Positions 63,900 through 64,000 of a stretch of 64,000 nucleotides of DNA are shown piece after piece (the stretch's first letter is position 1; every line of letters starts with the position of its first letter). The translations under genes were made by a program, and so were the position numbers. The notes below the pieces were generated by a model, which saw only the letters and a program-made list of their open reading frames with translations, made no database searches and was not told the DNA's origin. The DNA is from Paulinella micropora (lineage: Eukaryota > Cercozoa > Imbricatea > Euglyphida > Paulinellidae): the NCBI GenBank assembly GCA_019918135.1, contig WBZZ01006789.1:1-64000 (forward strand). Direction: 5' to 3'.

Positions 63900-64000
63900 T
63901 CGTGCAGCTGCCGGTTATCTAGTTTCAACAAGGCCATTCACTCTCCTTTTAATAGTAAAGGGGAAAGAGGATATATTTTTTTTCTTATAGCGCAAAACAA
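63900..64000. promoter_or_regulatory. RNR upstream region, module copy 3, cut by the window end
   Basis: Same sequence as 39,220-39,320, including TTTTAATAGTAAAGGGG and the GGATATATTTTTTTTCTTAT stretch. Confidence 0.45.

Larger units (their letters stand above)
32694..64000. mobile_element. Fossil giant-virus-like block (Nucleocytoviricota-like), rearranged
   Basis: A GC-rich, gene-dense block on both strands, distinct from the AT-rich DNA to the left. Assignment to a giant virus rests on a fibre gene with YadA-type head repeats and the IVLNATG motif typical of giant-virus fibres, a viral-type class I RNR small subunit, a penton/minor-capsid-like protein, a SLATT-like protein, tiny intergenic gaps, and AT-rich TTTTTAATTAAAA-type upstream sequences. 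No capsid, polymerase or ATPase gene was recognised, so the family is open (NCLDV, mirusvirus or a large Polinton relative). A ~6.5-kb module occurs three times. At least two genes are broken and several look whole. Near identity of the module copies suggests young duplications within an already partly decayed element. It runs past the window end. Confidence 0.75.

Overview
The window is eukaryotic nuclear DNA from a protist or alga; the sequence does not name the organism. The grounds are non-LTR retrotransposons (LINEs), a tRNA-derived SINE, long (TTA)n, (TTC)n and (GATA)n microsatellites, and GC-rich blocks carrying giant-virus-type genes. No rRNA gene, functional tRNA gene, CRISPR array or bacterial operon is visible.

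1-18.4 kb: retroelement trains. Two almost identical ~6.1-kb LINEs (1,050-7,154 minus; 11,712-17,824 plus) and the 5' end of a third (1-952 minus) lie with seven ~270-bp SINE copies. Nearly every element begins and ends in a (TTA)n tract, and neighbours point the same way, as if each had inserted into the (TTA)n tail of the one before. The left train reads on the minus strand and the right train on the plus strand. The plus LINE keeps a ~1,340-codon frame with an RNA-binding-like N-terminus, an APE-type endonuclease and a reverse transcriptase. The minus copy is frameshifted.

18.4-28.2 kb: AT-rich, gene-poor DNA. It holds GATA/TATC microsatellites, a tandemly duplicated locus with the decayed restriction-like endonuclease of another retroelement, and a 1.1-kb array of about two dozen copies of the palindrome TAGTGATGATCACTA.

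28.2-32.7 kb: transition zone. A ~340-bp repeat is interrupted by microsatellites and three more SINE copies. A 405-codon GC-rich gene of unknown function follows, then a G-rich ~60-bp tandem repeat.

32.7-64 kb: a GC-rich, compact block that looks like a fossil endogenous giant virus (Nucleocytoviricota-like). Its parts are a large fibre gene (discoidin-like domains, YadA-like head repeats, C1q-like tip), ribonucleotide reductase small subunit, a SLATT-like two-helix membrane protein, a penton/minor-capsid-like protein, a Ser/Thr-rich surface protein and several unknown proteins. One ~6.5-kb module (fibre, coiled coil, RNR small subunit, 115-aa protein, SLATT-like protein) occurs three times: plus at 32.7-40.5 kb, inverted at 50.9-57.4 kb, and plus again from 57.4 kb to the window end. 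A spliced-looking DNA transposon (about 40.5-43.7 kb) and a 5.9-kb segment of unrelated genes (45.0-50.9 kb) interrupt it. No major capsid, DNA polymerase or packaging ATPase was recognised. Several viral genes are broken while others look whole, which suggests a degraded resident copy, rearranged recently because the module copies are nearly identical.
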